Below are positions 33,812 to 42,030 of a stretch of DNA of 51,165 nucleotides, piece after piece. A program made the translations under genes and the position numbers. This DNA comes from Bacteroidales bacterium (GTDB lineage: Bacteria > Bacteroidota > Bacteroidia > Bacteroidales > 4484-276), in NCBI GenBank assembly GCA_014860585.1, contig JACZJL010000002.1:1-51165 (forward strand), written 5' to 3'. Under the pieces are notes generated by a model, which was given only the letters and a program-made list of their open reading frames with translations, made no database searches and was not told where the DNA came from. Numbering within the stretch: the first letter of the stretch is position 1; each line of letters begins with the position of its first letter.

Positions 33812-34402
33812 CTATTTGAAGTTAAAGCCAAGATTAATGGTGACATAATTTTGTGCTTCCAGGTCGCCGCCTTTGAAGCCTGCATAATATTTAGCAGCAA
33901 GCATCAGATCAAGACCTTCTGATACATTGAAAAGCACACCCACCTCAGGACGCAGTGCAAATTGCCATGCTTCATCCTCAACTGTGTACAAACCCATATC
34001 CAGATCTCTGCGGTTGTAAATTGTACCAAGACCAAGCCCTAGAAAGGGATTGATCTGAGCGTCTGGCTGGAAGTAGTAATCAGCCGCTGCAAGGATAGGA
34101 ATTGTATTGATGTACCTGTATTGAACACCCGAGAGAGAGATGGTTCCATCTGTGTAGGTGTCATAGTCTTTATTCTCATAAAAAGTATTCATTCCTGATT
34201 CAATACCAAGACCAACATTGGGAGAAACGAAGTTGCGGAATTCAAAGGAAATACCTCGCCAACTCGTTTTTTCAATAAACTCTCCCATATCCCCGGTTCC
34301 AAATCCAACAGAATACTGCATGGAAAAGAAGTTCTCCTGAGCGTTTAGTTGCGTAATCCCGATGATACCTGTTACCAGTAAAACAAAAAATATCTTTTTC
34401 AT
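33812..34402 (-). CDS. Outer-membrane beta-barrel protein
   Basis: A 196-residue protein with a signal peptide (cut near L-N-A-Q, residue 22) and an eight-stranded-barrel-like pattern of alternating residues: S-V-G-F-G-T-G-D, N-V-G-L-G-I-E-S-G, G-L-G-L-G-T-I-Y and the terminal N-L-G-F-N-F-K. No specific function; resembles the OmpX/OmpW-style small barrels. The first of four barrel or lipoprotein genes on the minus strand. Confidence 0.75.
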   Translation of the reverse strand: MKKIFFVLLVTGIIGITQLNAQENFFSMQYSVGFGTGDMGEFIEKTSWRGISFEFRNFVSPNVGLGIESGMNTFYENKDYDTYTDGTISLSGVQYRYINTIPILAAADYYFQPDAQINPFLGLGLGTIYNRRDLDMGLYTVEDEAWQFALRPEVGVLFNVSEGLDLMLAAKYYAGFKGGDLEAQNYVTINLGFNFK

Positions 34403-34431
34403 AGTAATGTTCCTTTCTTAGGTTTATTGAA

Positions 34432-35052
34432 TTAATTGGTTTTCAGGTAAGATGATTGTTCAAATGCCTGATCAATGGCATTGTTGACCCTGCTTGCATT
34501 GTAAGTCCCCTGATAAAGTCCGTTGATGGCACTGGTCCAAACAGCCAACCGGCTGCCATCGGTGCTCTCATAATTTGGATCAACCATTGTCATTAAGAAT
34601 GTTCCCGTTGTGTAGCTGCTGTAAACAGGGTAAGGGTAATACCATCCATACCCGCCGCAATAATAAGGATCCCAATAACACCAGTAGCCACCCCAGCCAC
34701 CGGAAACCACTATTGTTGTGGATGTCCAGGCTGCAGGAAAGAGATGAGTATCCGGATTTTGATCCTGCGCTACTTTTGTCCAGCCTAATGCCGCCATGTT
34801 CTTTTCGATCTGAGCCAGCGTTGGTTGTGCATAAATATTGTTGACATACTCAATGTCAGCATCTTCATCACCTGTAATTTTAACAATTTTGTCAGGGATG
34901 GAGTAGGTGCCTTTGCTCTCGAAGTCGAAACCTGGATCGTAATTCGAATAAACAATATCCAGTTCATCCACATATTCCGGTCCGTCAGGGTAACATCCCC
35001 AGAGCAGACCCAAACTGGTTAATAAAACCAATGAAAATAATTTACGTTTCAT
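34432..35052 (-). CDS. DUF4136-like lipoprotein
   Basis: A 206-residue protein with lipobox L-L-W-G-C (Cys20). D-I-V-Y-S-N-Y-D-P-G-F-D-F-E-S-K-G-T-Y near residue 33, a Trp/Tyr/Gly-rich loop (G-G-W-G-G-Y-W-C-Y-W-D-P) near 115, and a T-F-L-M-T-M-V-D strand match the DUF4136 pattern. Lies 29 bases before the barrel gene downstream and 80 bases after the next lipoprotein gene. Function unknown. Confidence 0.75.
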   Translation of the reverse strand: MKRKLFSLVLLTSLGLLWGCYPDGPEYVDELDIVYSNYDPGFDFESKGTYSIPDKIVKITGDEDADIEYVNNIYAQPTLAQIEKNMAALGWTKVAQDQNPDTHLFPAAWTSTTIVVSGGWGGYWCYWDPYYCGGYGWYYPYPVYSSYTTGTFLMTMVDPNYESTDGSRLAVWTSAINGLYQGTYNASRVNNAIDQAFEQSSYLKTN

Positions 35053-35132
35053 AATTTTCTGTTCTTATTTAATAATAAATATTGATTTTCTGTTTTCTAT
35101 TTAAATGTAACTCGTGTATTGGTTGCCCAATA

Positions 35133-35708
35133 CTATTTAATCAACCCTTTCTTTTGCCATTCATACCTGAGCGTGGCAAAAATATCATCTATCGTTTTAT
35201 CAAGCTTGGTCGGATTTAGTGATGAAGTTGTACCAGACCACAAGAGCTTCCCCTGATCGAGGGAATAAAGATTTGTTTCGACTAGAAAACTGGTGTTCTC
35301 AGAATAATAGCCAGGGGTTGCATAACGATAGCCATACCAGCCGCCGTAAGAAGTGCCGGGTTGATAGGTGGTTTCCTTTTCCACATCTTTCAGCCGGATG
35401 AGTATTGTACCGTCAAAACCGTCATTTTTTAGCTTTTCAACCACCTGGTTCTGGTCAGTATCAGCAGCCGTCAGATAAAGATAGGATTGAACAGCTTCAA
35501 CGTTTTTGAGCAACGCAACAAGCTTATCCTCAGCGATACGCTGAGAGGTTTCGTCTTTCAATGGCGCCACAACCAAAACTTTCCGGAACGATTTTACCGT
35601 TTCGGCCGTTAAGGAAGGATCAGCCCAACTTTTTTCGAGCCGGGTTGCTGGTGAGCAGGAAAATAATACTGCTGCCAGACTGAGTAAAACAAATAATTTA
35701 ATTTTCAT
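35133..35708 (-). CDS. Lipoprotein of the DUF4136-like type
   Basis: A 191-residue protein with lipobox V-L-F-S-C (Cys18). The segment S-W-A-D-P-S-L and F-R-K-V-L-V-V-A-P, then Y-G-G-W-Y-G-Y-R-Y and L-V-E-T-N-L-Y-S-L-D-Q-G-K-L-L-W-S-G, resembles the same lipoprotein superfamily as its neighbour but with low similarity. Probably periplasm-facing on the outer membrane. Function unknown. Confidence 0.7.
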   Translation of the reverse strand: MKIKLFVLLSLAAVLFSCSPATRLEKSWADPSLTAETVKSFRKVLVVAPLKDETSQRIAEDKLVALLKNVEAVQSYLYLTAADTDQNQVVEKLKNDGFDGTILIRLKDVEKETTYQPGTSYGGWYGYRYATPGYYSENTSFLVETNLYSLDQGKLLWSGTTSSLNPTKLDKTIDDIFATLRYEWQKKGLIK

Positions 35709-35769
35709 GACATCAGTTTTTTAATTGTTTTTGAAAATTGATTTATAGATCCCGCAAGCGAATCATTTT

Positions 35770-36411
35770 TTACTTGAGTTTAAATGTCAATCCACCGCCC
35801 AGGCCCCACTGATACATGGTTGAATAGGTACTAACACCTGCGCCGGCGCCTCCGGTTCCAAAATACAATCCACCGCCTGCTGATTGAACTGCTGAGGCAA
35901 GATCGGCCTGAAGTTTTATTCCTACCTTTTCGCTTACCCAGATATTGGTTCCCAACTTCAGCTCCCATGCAAATTTAATTGCGCTGTCGTCGGTTGAACT
36001 GCTTTCAGGATTTTGAATTTTAAAAATTGCCATGCCAATACCAAGGCCGCCATAAGGCTCAACCTTTCCCCCTGTCTTAAAATAATTGTTTCCGCCAAGC
36101 AGCACGTAATTAATATTCACATCAAAAGTTTTCGTTTTTACCCCATTGAGGTAATAACTCATTGGGACCTGAGCTTCCTGACGCAGGTATTTCAATTCAA
36201 TGCCTTTGGTTGGATGTGCCATATACTCCAGCCCCAACCCCCACTGGAAGCCACCTTCAATGGTTCCTTCGAAATAGGACGTGCTGCTGTAATAAGAGTC
36301 AACCTTATCGTCAAAAACATATTTCGAAAAGGCATTTAACCGGATTTCCTGTGCGGTCACTATACTTGATACCACGAAGAAAACAAACAGGCTGAGAATA
36401 ATTCGTTTCAT
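35770..36411 (-). CDS. Outer-membrane beta-barrel protein
   Basis: A 213-residue protein with a signal peptide (cut near V-T-A-Q, residue 21) and barrel strands such as Q-W-G-L-G-L-E-Y, Y-G-G-L-G-I-G-M-A and the end Q-W-G-L-G-G-G-L-T-F-K. A Gly/Ala loop at ~185-200 is typical of an external loop. Start of the minus-strand run of envelope genes together with the two lipoproteins; regulation unclear. Confidence 0.75.
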   Translation of the reverse strand: MKRIILSLFVFFVVSSIVTAQEIRLNAFSKYVFDDKVDSYYSSTSYFEGTIEGGFQWGLGLEYMAHPTKGIELKYLRQEAQVPMSYYLNGVKTKTFDVNINYVLLGGNNYFKTGGKVEPYGGLGIGMAIFKIQNPESSSTDDSAIKFAWELKLGTNIWVSEKVGIKLQADLASAVQSAGGGLYFGTGGAGAGVSTYSTMYQWGLGGGLTFKLK

Positions 36412-36506
36412 TTGGATGATGTTAGTTTATTGATTTTTAAATTTTTAAAACAATGCAAAAGTAATGATTATCAGAATTTGCATCAATTGATGTCAAAAAA
36501 GTGAAA

Positions 36507-36552
36507 CGGCATCCGAAGATACGCAGTTAACCTGGAAAACATTCGGATGCCG
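36507..36552 (-). terminator. Hairpin terminator after the 36569-37033 gene
   Basis: A perfect 11-base stem (CGGCATCCGAA / TTCGGATGCCG) with a 24-base loop, followed on the minus strand by TTTCACTTTTTT. It lies 17 bases past the stop codon. Confidence 0.7.
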
Positions 36553-36568
36553 ATTCTGAAAAGAATGA

Positions 36569-37033
36569 TTAATTACCTTGTAATAGTGGAATTTCAACAG
36601 CAAGTTCTGCATTCACCAGGGTTTCAATTTTATTCTCCAATTGGAAATAGCTGGCAACTTTGGTTAAAGGAAGTACTTTCTTAAACTTCTTGTAGTAGGT
36701 CTGATCCAATTTCAGCAATTCTCCTTTGATGGCAAACATCCTTTTCACCAGGTCATCGGCTACTTCGGGAGTCATGTTTTCATAATTTTTAGCGAAATCT
36801 TTGATCAACTGTACGCGCTTGGTTTGAACGGTGTACATTTTCCCATTGTATTCATCATAAAGCGGCCAGAAAACGGTTGCTTCGGCATCGGATAACTGAA
36901 GCACTTCCATTACAACAACTTTTTTCTCTGCTTTGAGCTGGGTTCTTACCAACTCAACGTAATCGCTCGTAGTTTGAGCGTTTACAAAACTAAATGCCAC
37001 AAGGGCAAAAAAACCAAGAATAAACTTTTTCAT
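36569..37033 (-). CDS. Small exported helical protein (Spy/CpxP-like shape)
   Basis: A 154-residue protein with a signal peptide (cut after V-N-A, residue 19) and an almost wholly alpha-helical mature part: L-S-D-A-E-A-T-V-F-W-P-L-Y-D-E-Y near residue 50 and A-D-D-L-V-K-R-M-F-A-I-K-G-E-L-L-K-L near 95. The shape fits periplasmic chaperone-like proteins of the Spy/CpxP kind, but the L-T-x-x-Q motif is not evident. Ends the run of envelope genes on this side. Confidence 0.6.
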   Translation of the reverse strand: MKKFILGFFALVAFSFVNAQTTSDYVELVRTQLKAEKKVVVMEVLQLSDAEATVFWPLYDEYNGKMYTVQTKRVQLIKDFAKNYENMTPEVADDLVKRMFAIKGELLKLDQTYYKKFKKVLPLTKVASYFQLENKIETLVNAELAVEIPLLQGN

Positions 37034-37416
37034 TTTAAATGTGAATTAAAAGATTAAAAGATTGATAAAAAAAAGCCTAATTGAATTAGCAATAAATACT
37101 TTAATATAGTGATTGAACAGCATGTCAATTTGTTGTTGACTTTAAAAACTAAATTGACAATTAACAACAGGCAAAACTAATCTTTGTTTTCTTCATCGAC
37201 AGAAAAAATAAAAGGAGTAGTACCAAAGTACTAAGTGATTAAACTATTATTTTTGAAAGTCTAAGGCATTGGTTTGATATTATTTTCCACTTTTTTCAGG
37301 ACATTTGTTTTGAAAAATTACCTAACGATAAGTAGTACCGGCATGAAAACACCCTGATTTTGATTTTAAAATTTAGGCTAATATCCGGTCATAGTAAACA
37401 GACTATTTTTGCAGAT
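37034..37416. other. 383-base intergenic region before rsmG
   Basis: AT-rich and without a supported gene. Contains the palindrome TAGTACCAAAGTACTA at 37218-37233, a second TAGTAC-like half at about 37332, and the rsmG -7 box at 37404-37411. It is a divergent promoter region for the Spy-like gene and rsmG. Confidence 0.6.
37404..37411 (+). promoter_or_regulatory. -7 box (TATTTTTG) of rsmG
   Basis: TATTTTTG matches TAnnTTTG and ends five bases before the ATG, giving a leaderless or nearly leaderless message, as in the zinc operon. No -33 TTTG at normal spacing is seen. Confidence 0.45.
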
Positions 37417-38034
37417 ATGAAAATCATCAGTAAATATTTCACCGAACTCACGCAGGATCAAACGGACCGGTTCATTCAACTGAACCCACTTTATTCAGAG
37501 CTGAACGAGAAAATTAATGTAATCTCCCGCAGGGACATAGAAAATCTGTATGAGCGTCATGTGCTGCACTCGTTGGCCATTGCAAGGGTTATCAGTTTTG
37601 AACCGGGAACCAGCGTCCTTGATGCCGGCACGGGTGGTGGTTTTCCGGGCATTCCACTGGCTATAATATTTCCCGATGTTCAATTTCATTTAATTGACTC
37701 AATTGGCAAAAAAATTAAAGGAGTTGAAAGTATTATTCAAGGATTGGGTTTGAAAAATGTTACGACTGATCAAACGCGGCTTGAGGATTTGAATCAGAAG
37801 TACGACTTCATTGTCAGCCGTGCGGTTGCTACTATTCCACAAATGCTGTCCTGGTCAAAAGGGCTGATTGAACCCGCCGGTTTCAATGCTCTGCCCAATG
37901 GCATGTTGTACCTCAAGGGCGGCGATTTTTCTGAAGAACTTAAACAGGTCGGAAGGAATTACATTGTTTACAACCTGAGCAATTTTTTTGAAGAAGAATT
38001 TTTCGAAACCAAACGCCTGATCCACCTTTGGTAG
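37417..38034 (+). CDS. rsmG: 16S rRNA (guanine-527-N7)-methyltransferase
   Basis: The 205-residue enzyme methylates G527 of 16S rRNA with SAM. Motifs: N-x-x-I-N-V-I-S-R-R near residue 26, the SAM loop V-L-D-A-G-T-G-G-G-F-P-G-I-P-L at ~67, then F-I-V-S-R-A-V-A. I chose MKIISKYF as the start since the family begins here and the -7 box lies just upstream; the frame is open 19 codons further, but that would overlap the promoter. Confidence 0.93.
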   Translation: MKIISKYFTELTQDQTDRFIQLNPLYSELNEKINVISRRDIENLYERHVLHSLAIARVISFEPGTSVLDAGTGGGFPGIPLAIIFPDVQFHLIDSIGKKIKGVESIIQGLGLKNVTTDQTRLEDLNQKYDFIVSRAVATIPQMLSWSKGLIEPAGFNALPNGMLYLKGGDFSEELKQVGRNYIVYNLSNFFEEEFFETKRLIHLW

Positions 38035-38188
38035 TCATTGGAGTGCGTTTTTTAAGAGCAATGAAAACCAACTTGGTTGGTTAAACTGAGGCTTAGAAGT
38101 CCGATTTTCCTTTGTCACCTCAAGAAATTTTACGTATTTAGCACCTCCATTTTAATATGACTTATTTATCAACGATAATCCATTAATT

Positions 38189-40219
38189 ATGACAGAAAAA
38201 CAGAAGTTTGTACCCTTTGTTTCGTCGGAAAGCGACATGAAGGAGTTTACCTTTCGGGCGTTGCTGATCGGATTGGTGCTGTCGGTAGTGCTGGGCGCTG
38301 CCAATGCCTACCTTGGTTTGAAAGCCGGGATGACTATTGCTGCTGTTTATCCGGCTGCAGTTGTAGGGATGGCTCTGCTGAGAATGGTAAAAGGCACCAT
38401 CCTCGAAGAAAACTTTGCCCGTACAGTGGGCGCCATTGGCGAATCGGTGGCTGCCGGCGCTATTTTCACCTTGCCGGCATTTTTTGTTGCCGGATTGTGG
38501 GATCCCTTCTTCACGCCGGGCAATTACGTTACCTCCACCTTCATTCTAATTATCGGCGGTGTGCTCGGTATTATGTTTGTCGCTCTGCTGCGCCGTGTGA
38601 TGGTCGAAGACACTGATCTCCCGTTTCCTGAAAGTGTAGCTGCTGCCGAAATCCATAAAGCCGGCCGTTCCGGGGGCGGAGGTTCCAAATTTTTATTCGG
38701 AACCATGATTGTTGGTGCAGTGATTAAACTGCTGGCCGAGTTAAAATTGTTTTCAACAGCCTGGGAGCATTTTGTGCTCTGGGGGAAACAAACAATTGCC
38801 GGTACAGCATTTACCGGTAAAGGAGGTATGTTTCTCGGTTCACCGGGGGTCAGCCCTGCCTATATCGGTGTCGGTTACATCATCGGGCCAACACTGGGTT
38901 CGCTTGCGTTCAGCGGTGGAATTATCGCCTGGGGGCTGATGACGCCGATCATTTTATACTTTCTCGGCCCCACACTGGCCGTTCCAGAAGCTGCAACCTC
39001 TGCAGAGTGGCTCGTTGTAGCCAAGCAGGTCTGGTCGAGCATCGTCCGCCCGATTGCCATTGGCGGAATGCTGGTCGGCGCCATTTTTACCTTGTTCAAA
39101 ATGCGCCACAGCTTGATTGCCGGTATCAGTCGGTCAATCGGCGATGTGAAAAAAGCAGCATCCGGCACCTCAGTTCAGGTGGAACGGATCGAACGCGACA
39201 TCAAATTCTCCTACGTGGTCATGGGTATCATTGGCGTTGCTATTGCCACTTTTGCCATTACCTTCTTTATTTTCCATACATTGCTGTGGGTTGCCATCGT
39301 CGTTGCGATTGTCATGACGATTCTTGCTTTCTTTTTTGCCGCAGTTTCTGGCTACCTGGTTGGTATCATCGGTTCGTCCAACAACCCGATCAGCGGTTTA
39401 ACGCTCACTGCATTGGTTATTACTGCATTGATCCTTGTGCTGTTGGGAATTGACAAAGGCGATTCCGGAGTACTTGCCGTGTTGGGCGTTGCTGCCATTG
39501 TTTGCGTTTCGGCGGCGGTGGCCGGCGAGATGCTGCAGGACCTCAAGTCAGGTCACATTTTGGGTGGAACTCCCTGGAAAATGGAAGTTGGGAATATTAT
39601 TGGTGTGGTTGCCTCCGGCGCTGTTATGTTCTTTATCCTTACTATTCTTAATGATGGAGACGTTGCCCGCGGTATGATTGAAGGTTACAAGGGCGGCTTC
39701 GGCAGTGCCGAATTGCCGGCGCCACAGGCAAGCCTTATGGCCATCCTGTCGCGCGGTATTGTTGGTGGCGAAATGGCCTGGCCGTTGATTATTGTCGGAA
39801 TGTTCATGGGAGTAGGTTTTATCCTGATGAAGGTGAAAAGCCCGATGCTGGTAAGTGTTGGGATGTACCTGCCACTGACTACCACTTTTGCTATTTTCAT
39901 TGGCGGCCTTATCAAGGGGATCACTGATAATATGGCTGAAAAGCGCAAACACAACGACGCGCAGAAAACAAGGAGTGAAAATATCGGGATTCTGCTGGCT
40001 TCCGGATTGATTGCCGGTGAAGCATTGATGGGACTTGTCATTGCCATGTTTGCTGTGGGTGGAGTTTTCTTCTTCAACTACTTCGTATTTTTCAGCAACC
40101 CGACATTCCTCATCAGTTTTGTCGTGATCATTTTGATTGCTTTAATCCTGATTTACTACCCGATCAAAAATGCCGGCGATCCTGATCAACCGGCTCCTCC
40201 GTCGGTAAGTGGCCATTAA
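38189..40219 (+). CDS. OPT-family oligopeptide transporter
   Basis: A 676-residue inner-membrane protein with about 14-16 hydrophobic segments. It begins with the OPT pattern F-R-A-L-L-I-G-L-V-L-S-V-V-L-G-A-A-N-A-Y-L-G-L-K-A-G-M-T, then R-T-V-G-A-I-G-E-S-V-A-A-G and F-P-E-S-V-A-A-A-E. S-S-N-N-P-I-S-G-L-T near residue 393 is another family signature. Members import oligopeptides or metal chelates. A 17-base hairpin terminator follows. Confidence 0.92.
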   Translation: MTEKQKFVPFVSSESDMKEFTFRALLIGLVLSVVLGAANAYLGLKAGMTIAAVYPAAVVGMALLRMVKGTILEENFARTVGAIGESVAAGAIFTLPAFFVAGLWDPFFTPGNYVTSTFILIIGGVLGIMFVALLRRVMVEDTDLPFPESVAAAEIHKAGRSGGGGSKFLFGTMIVGAVIKLLAELKLFSTAWEHFVLWGKQTIAGTAFTGKGGMFLGSPGVSPAYIGVGYIIGPTLGSLAFSGGIIAWGLMTPIILYFLGPTLAVPEAATSAEWLVVAKQVWSSIVRPIAIGGMLVGAIFTLFKMRHSLIAGISRSIGDVKKAASGTSVQVERIERDIKFSYVVMGIIGVAIATFAITFFIFHTLLWVAIVVAIVMTILAFFFAAVSGYLVGIIGSSNNPISGLTLTALVITALILVLLGIDKGDSGVLAVLGVAAIVCVSAAVAGEMLQDLKSGHILGGTPWKMEVGNIIGVVASGAVMFFILTILNDGDVARGMIEGYKGGFGSAELPAPQASLMAILSRGIVGGEMAWPLIIVGMFMGVGFILMKVKSPMLVSVGMYLPLTTTFAIFIGGLIKGITDNMAEKRKHNDAQKTRSENIGILLASGLIAGEALMGLVIAMFAVGGVFFFNYFVFFSNPTFLISFVVIILIALILIYYPIKNAGDPDQPAPPSVSGH

Positions 40220-40257
40220 TTGCTGATTGGCGTATAATTTTTTTTATTGATAAACCT

Positions 40258-40297
40258 GAAAATATTGGAGTGCAACATGCTGCACTCCAATATTTTC
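40258..40297 (+). terminator. Strong hairpin terminator after the OPT gene
   Basis: A perfect 17-base stem (core AATATTGGAGTGCA / TGCACTCCAATATT) with a 6-base loop, with a T-rich tail. It separates the transporter from the PqqD-like gene. Confidence 0.8.
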
Positions 40298-40313
40298 TTT
40301 TAGGATTAACACG

Positions 40314-40709
40314 ATGGGAATGAACTATTTCAAAAAGCGAAAACTCCTTAAAGATGCCAACTACCTCGACCTTGTACCGGTTCGCAGTTGTAATTTCGAA
40401 TCGGATCAGGCCGGAAAAGTCACGTTGCTGATTCCTAAATTTAAAAGTGACTTCCTGCGGCGCTTGTTAGTACCCCAGCGCAAATCACCGGATTTCCGGA
40501 TCAAACTGGATGAGCTGGGTTCGGCTGTGTGGCTTGCTGCCGACGGGATAAGAAATGTCGCGGAAATTTCAGCATTACTCATCGAAACGATGGGAGAGAA
40601 GGTAGCCCCTGCCGAAGAGCGAATTCCCAAATTCCTCTCCATACTTTTCAGGCAGGGTTTTATCAATTTTAAGCAGTTGATCGAAGCCTTGGAGAATAAA
40701 CGCGGATAG
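40314..40709 (+). CDS. PqqD-like peptide-binding protein
   Basis: A 131-residue protein of the PqqD type: L-D-E-L-G-S-A-V-W-L-A-A-D-G and V-A-E-I-S-A-L-L, then F-L-S-I-L-F-R-Q-G-F-I. PqqD domains recognise leader peptides of modified peptides or act in the same fold elsewhere. No radical SAM or precursor gene is adjacent. A second start two codons later is possible. A hairpin-like inverted repeat follows the gene. Confidence 0.8.
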   Translation: MGMNYFKKRKLLKDANYLDLVPVRSCNFESDQAGKVTLLIPKFKSDFLRRLLVPQRKSPDFRIKLDELGSAVWLAADGIRNVAEISALLIETMGEKVAPAEERIPKFLSILFRQGFINFKQLIEALENKRG

Positions 40710-40739
40710 GCGAAACCTCCGGGCCGGAGAAAGGTATTT

Positions 40740-40782
40740 ACTCTGCGGTAAAAAGAGATTGAACAGCAGATAACCGCAGAGT
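40740..40782 (+). terminator. Inverted repeat after the PqqD-like gene
   Basis: ACTCTGCGGT (40740-40749) is the reverse complement of ACCGCAGAGT (40773-40782), with a 23-base loop and TTTTCT after it. A possible terminator between PqqD and the glycosyltransferase genes. Confidence 0.45.
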
Positions 40783-40914
40783 TTTCTAACAGAGAGCCGC
40801 AAAGCTGCAACTGGAATATTTGATCAATAATTCGCACTCCAAATTTGCACCGGCATCCCTTCAATACGGTTTTCTTCATTTGTTTAATTTCGCAGCCATC
40901 AATCTTCATTATTA

Positions 40915-42030
40915 TTGAAAAAAGCTATTGTATCGGTAATTAACGACCTGGCGACCGACCGCCGGGTGGATAAAACCTGCAACACGCTGGTTGATCTTGG
41001 TTTTGATGTGCTGCTTGTTGGACGAAAACTCCCGGGCAGCCTCCCGATTATGCCCCGCAGGTACCAGACCCGACGTATGAATTTGTTGTTTACAAAAGGA
41101 CCGCTGTTTTACGCCGAATTCAACATCAGGCTTTTTATTCTCCTGCTTTTTAAAAAAACTGATTTGCTTTTTGCCAATGACCTGGATACCCTATTGCCCA
41201 ACTTCCTGATTTCAAAAGTGAAATCCATTCCGTTGGTTTACGACAGCCACGAGTATTTTACCGAGACCCCCGAACTGATTAATCGCAGGTTTGTGCAGGG
41301 TGTTTGGAGAGCGATTGAAAAAATGCTTTTCCCGAAGTTAAAGGATATAATCACTGTTAATGAGTCCATTGCCGGACTGTTTTTCGAAAAATACGGGAAG
41401 GATGTTCATGTTGTAAGAAATATTCCTCCTTCACCCGGTCTATCCTCCGTCAAAACAAGAACAGAGCTTGGTCTGCCTTCTGATACTTCAATTATCCTGC
41501 TGCAAGGTTCGGGTATCAACATCCAGCGGGGCGCCGAGGAACTCGTCGAAGCCATGCAATACGTCGAAGGCGCCAGACTGCTGATCATCGGCGGTGGTGA
41601 TGTGATTGACAAGCTGAAGCAGAAGCGACAAGACCTGCAACTGGAAGAGAAAATTACTTTTTTACCAAAAATGCCCTTTGACCGGCTTATTCATTACACG
41701 GCCAATGCTGACCTGGGGTTGACGCTCGACAAGGACACCAATATCAACTACCGGTTCTCTTTGCCGAATAAGCTGTTCGACTATATTCATGCCGGAGTAC
41801 CGGTGTTAGCAACCCCTTTAGTTGAGGTTAAAAAGATCATCGACGAATATGGAGTAGGGGAGACCATCGGAAGCCATGAAGCTGAGCAATTGGCAGTAAA
41901 AATTTCTGCGATGCTGACTGACAGGGAAAAATTGTCTGCTTATCGGGAGAATTGCAGAAAAGCAGCCAGCGTTTTAACATGGGAAAATGAACAAAAAGTT
42001 TTAATTGAGGTCTTAGAAAAATATGCCTGA
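40915..42030 (+). CDS. Glycosyltransferase family 4-like
   Basis: A 371-residue GT-B enzyme transferring a sugar from a nucleotide-sugar donor in the cytosol. N-terminal domain: S-V-I-N-D-L-A-T-D-R-R-V and V-Y-D-S-H-E-Y-F-T-E-T-P. C-terminal domain: L-L-Q-G-S-G-I-N-I-Q-R-G-A-E-E-L, L-L-I-I-G-G-G-D-V, and the donor site N-K-L-F-D-Y-I-H-A-G-V-P-V-L-A. The start is TTG, with no ATG in a good position. The next gene overlaps its end by eight bases. Confidence 0.85.
   Translation: MKKAIVSVINDLATDRRVDKTCNTLVDLGFDVLLVGRKLPGSLPIMPRRYQTRRMNLLFTKGPLFYAEFNIRLFILLLFKKTDLLFANDLDTLLPNFLISKVKSIPLVYDSHEYFTETPELINRRFVQGVWRAIEKMLFPKLKDIITVNESIAGLFFEKYGKDVHVVRNIPPSPGLSSVKTRTELGLPSDTSIILLQGSGINIQRGAEELVEAMQYVEGARLLIIGGGDVIDKLKQKRQDLQLEEKITFLPKMPFDRLIHYTANADLGLTLDKDTNINYRFSLPNKLFDYIHAGVPVLATPLVEVKKIIDEYGVGETIGSHEAEQLAVKISAMLTDREKLSAYRENCRKAASVLTWENEQKVLIEVLEKYA

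Noticed and set aside
40258-40297. The 17-base perfect hairpin as a regulatory RNA
   Set aside because: It lies straight after a stop codon and has a T-rich tail, so a terminator explains it.
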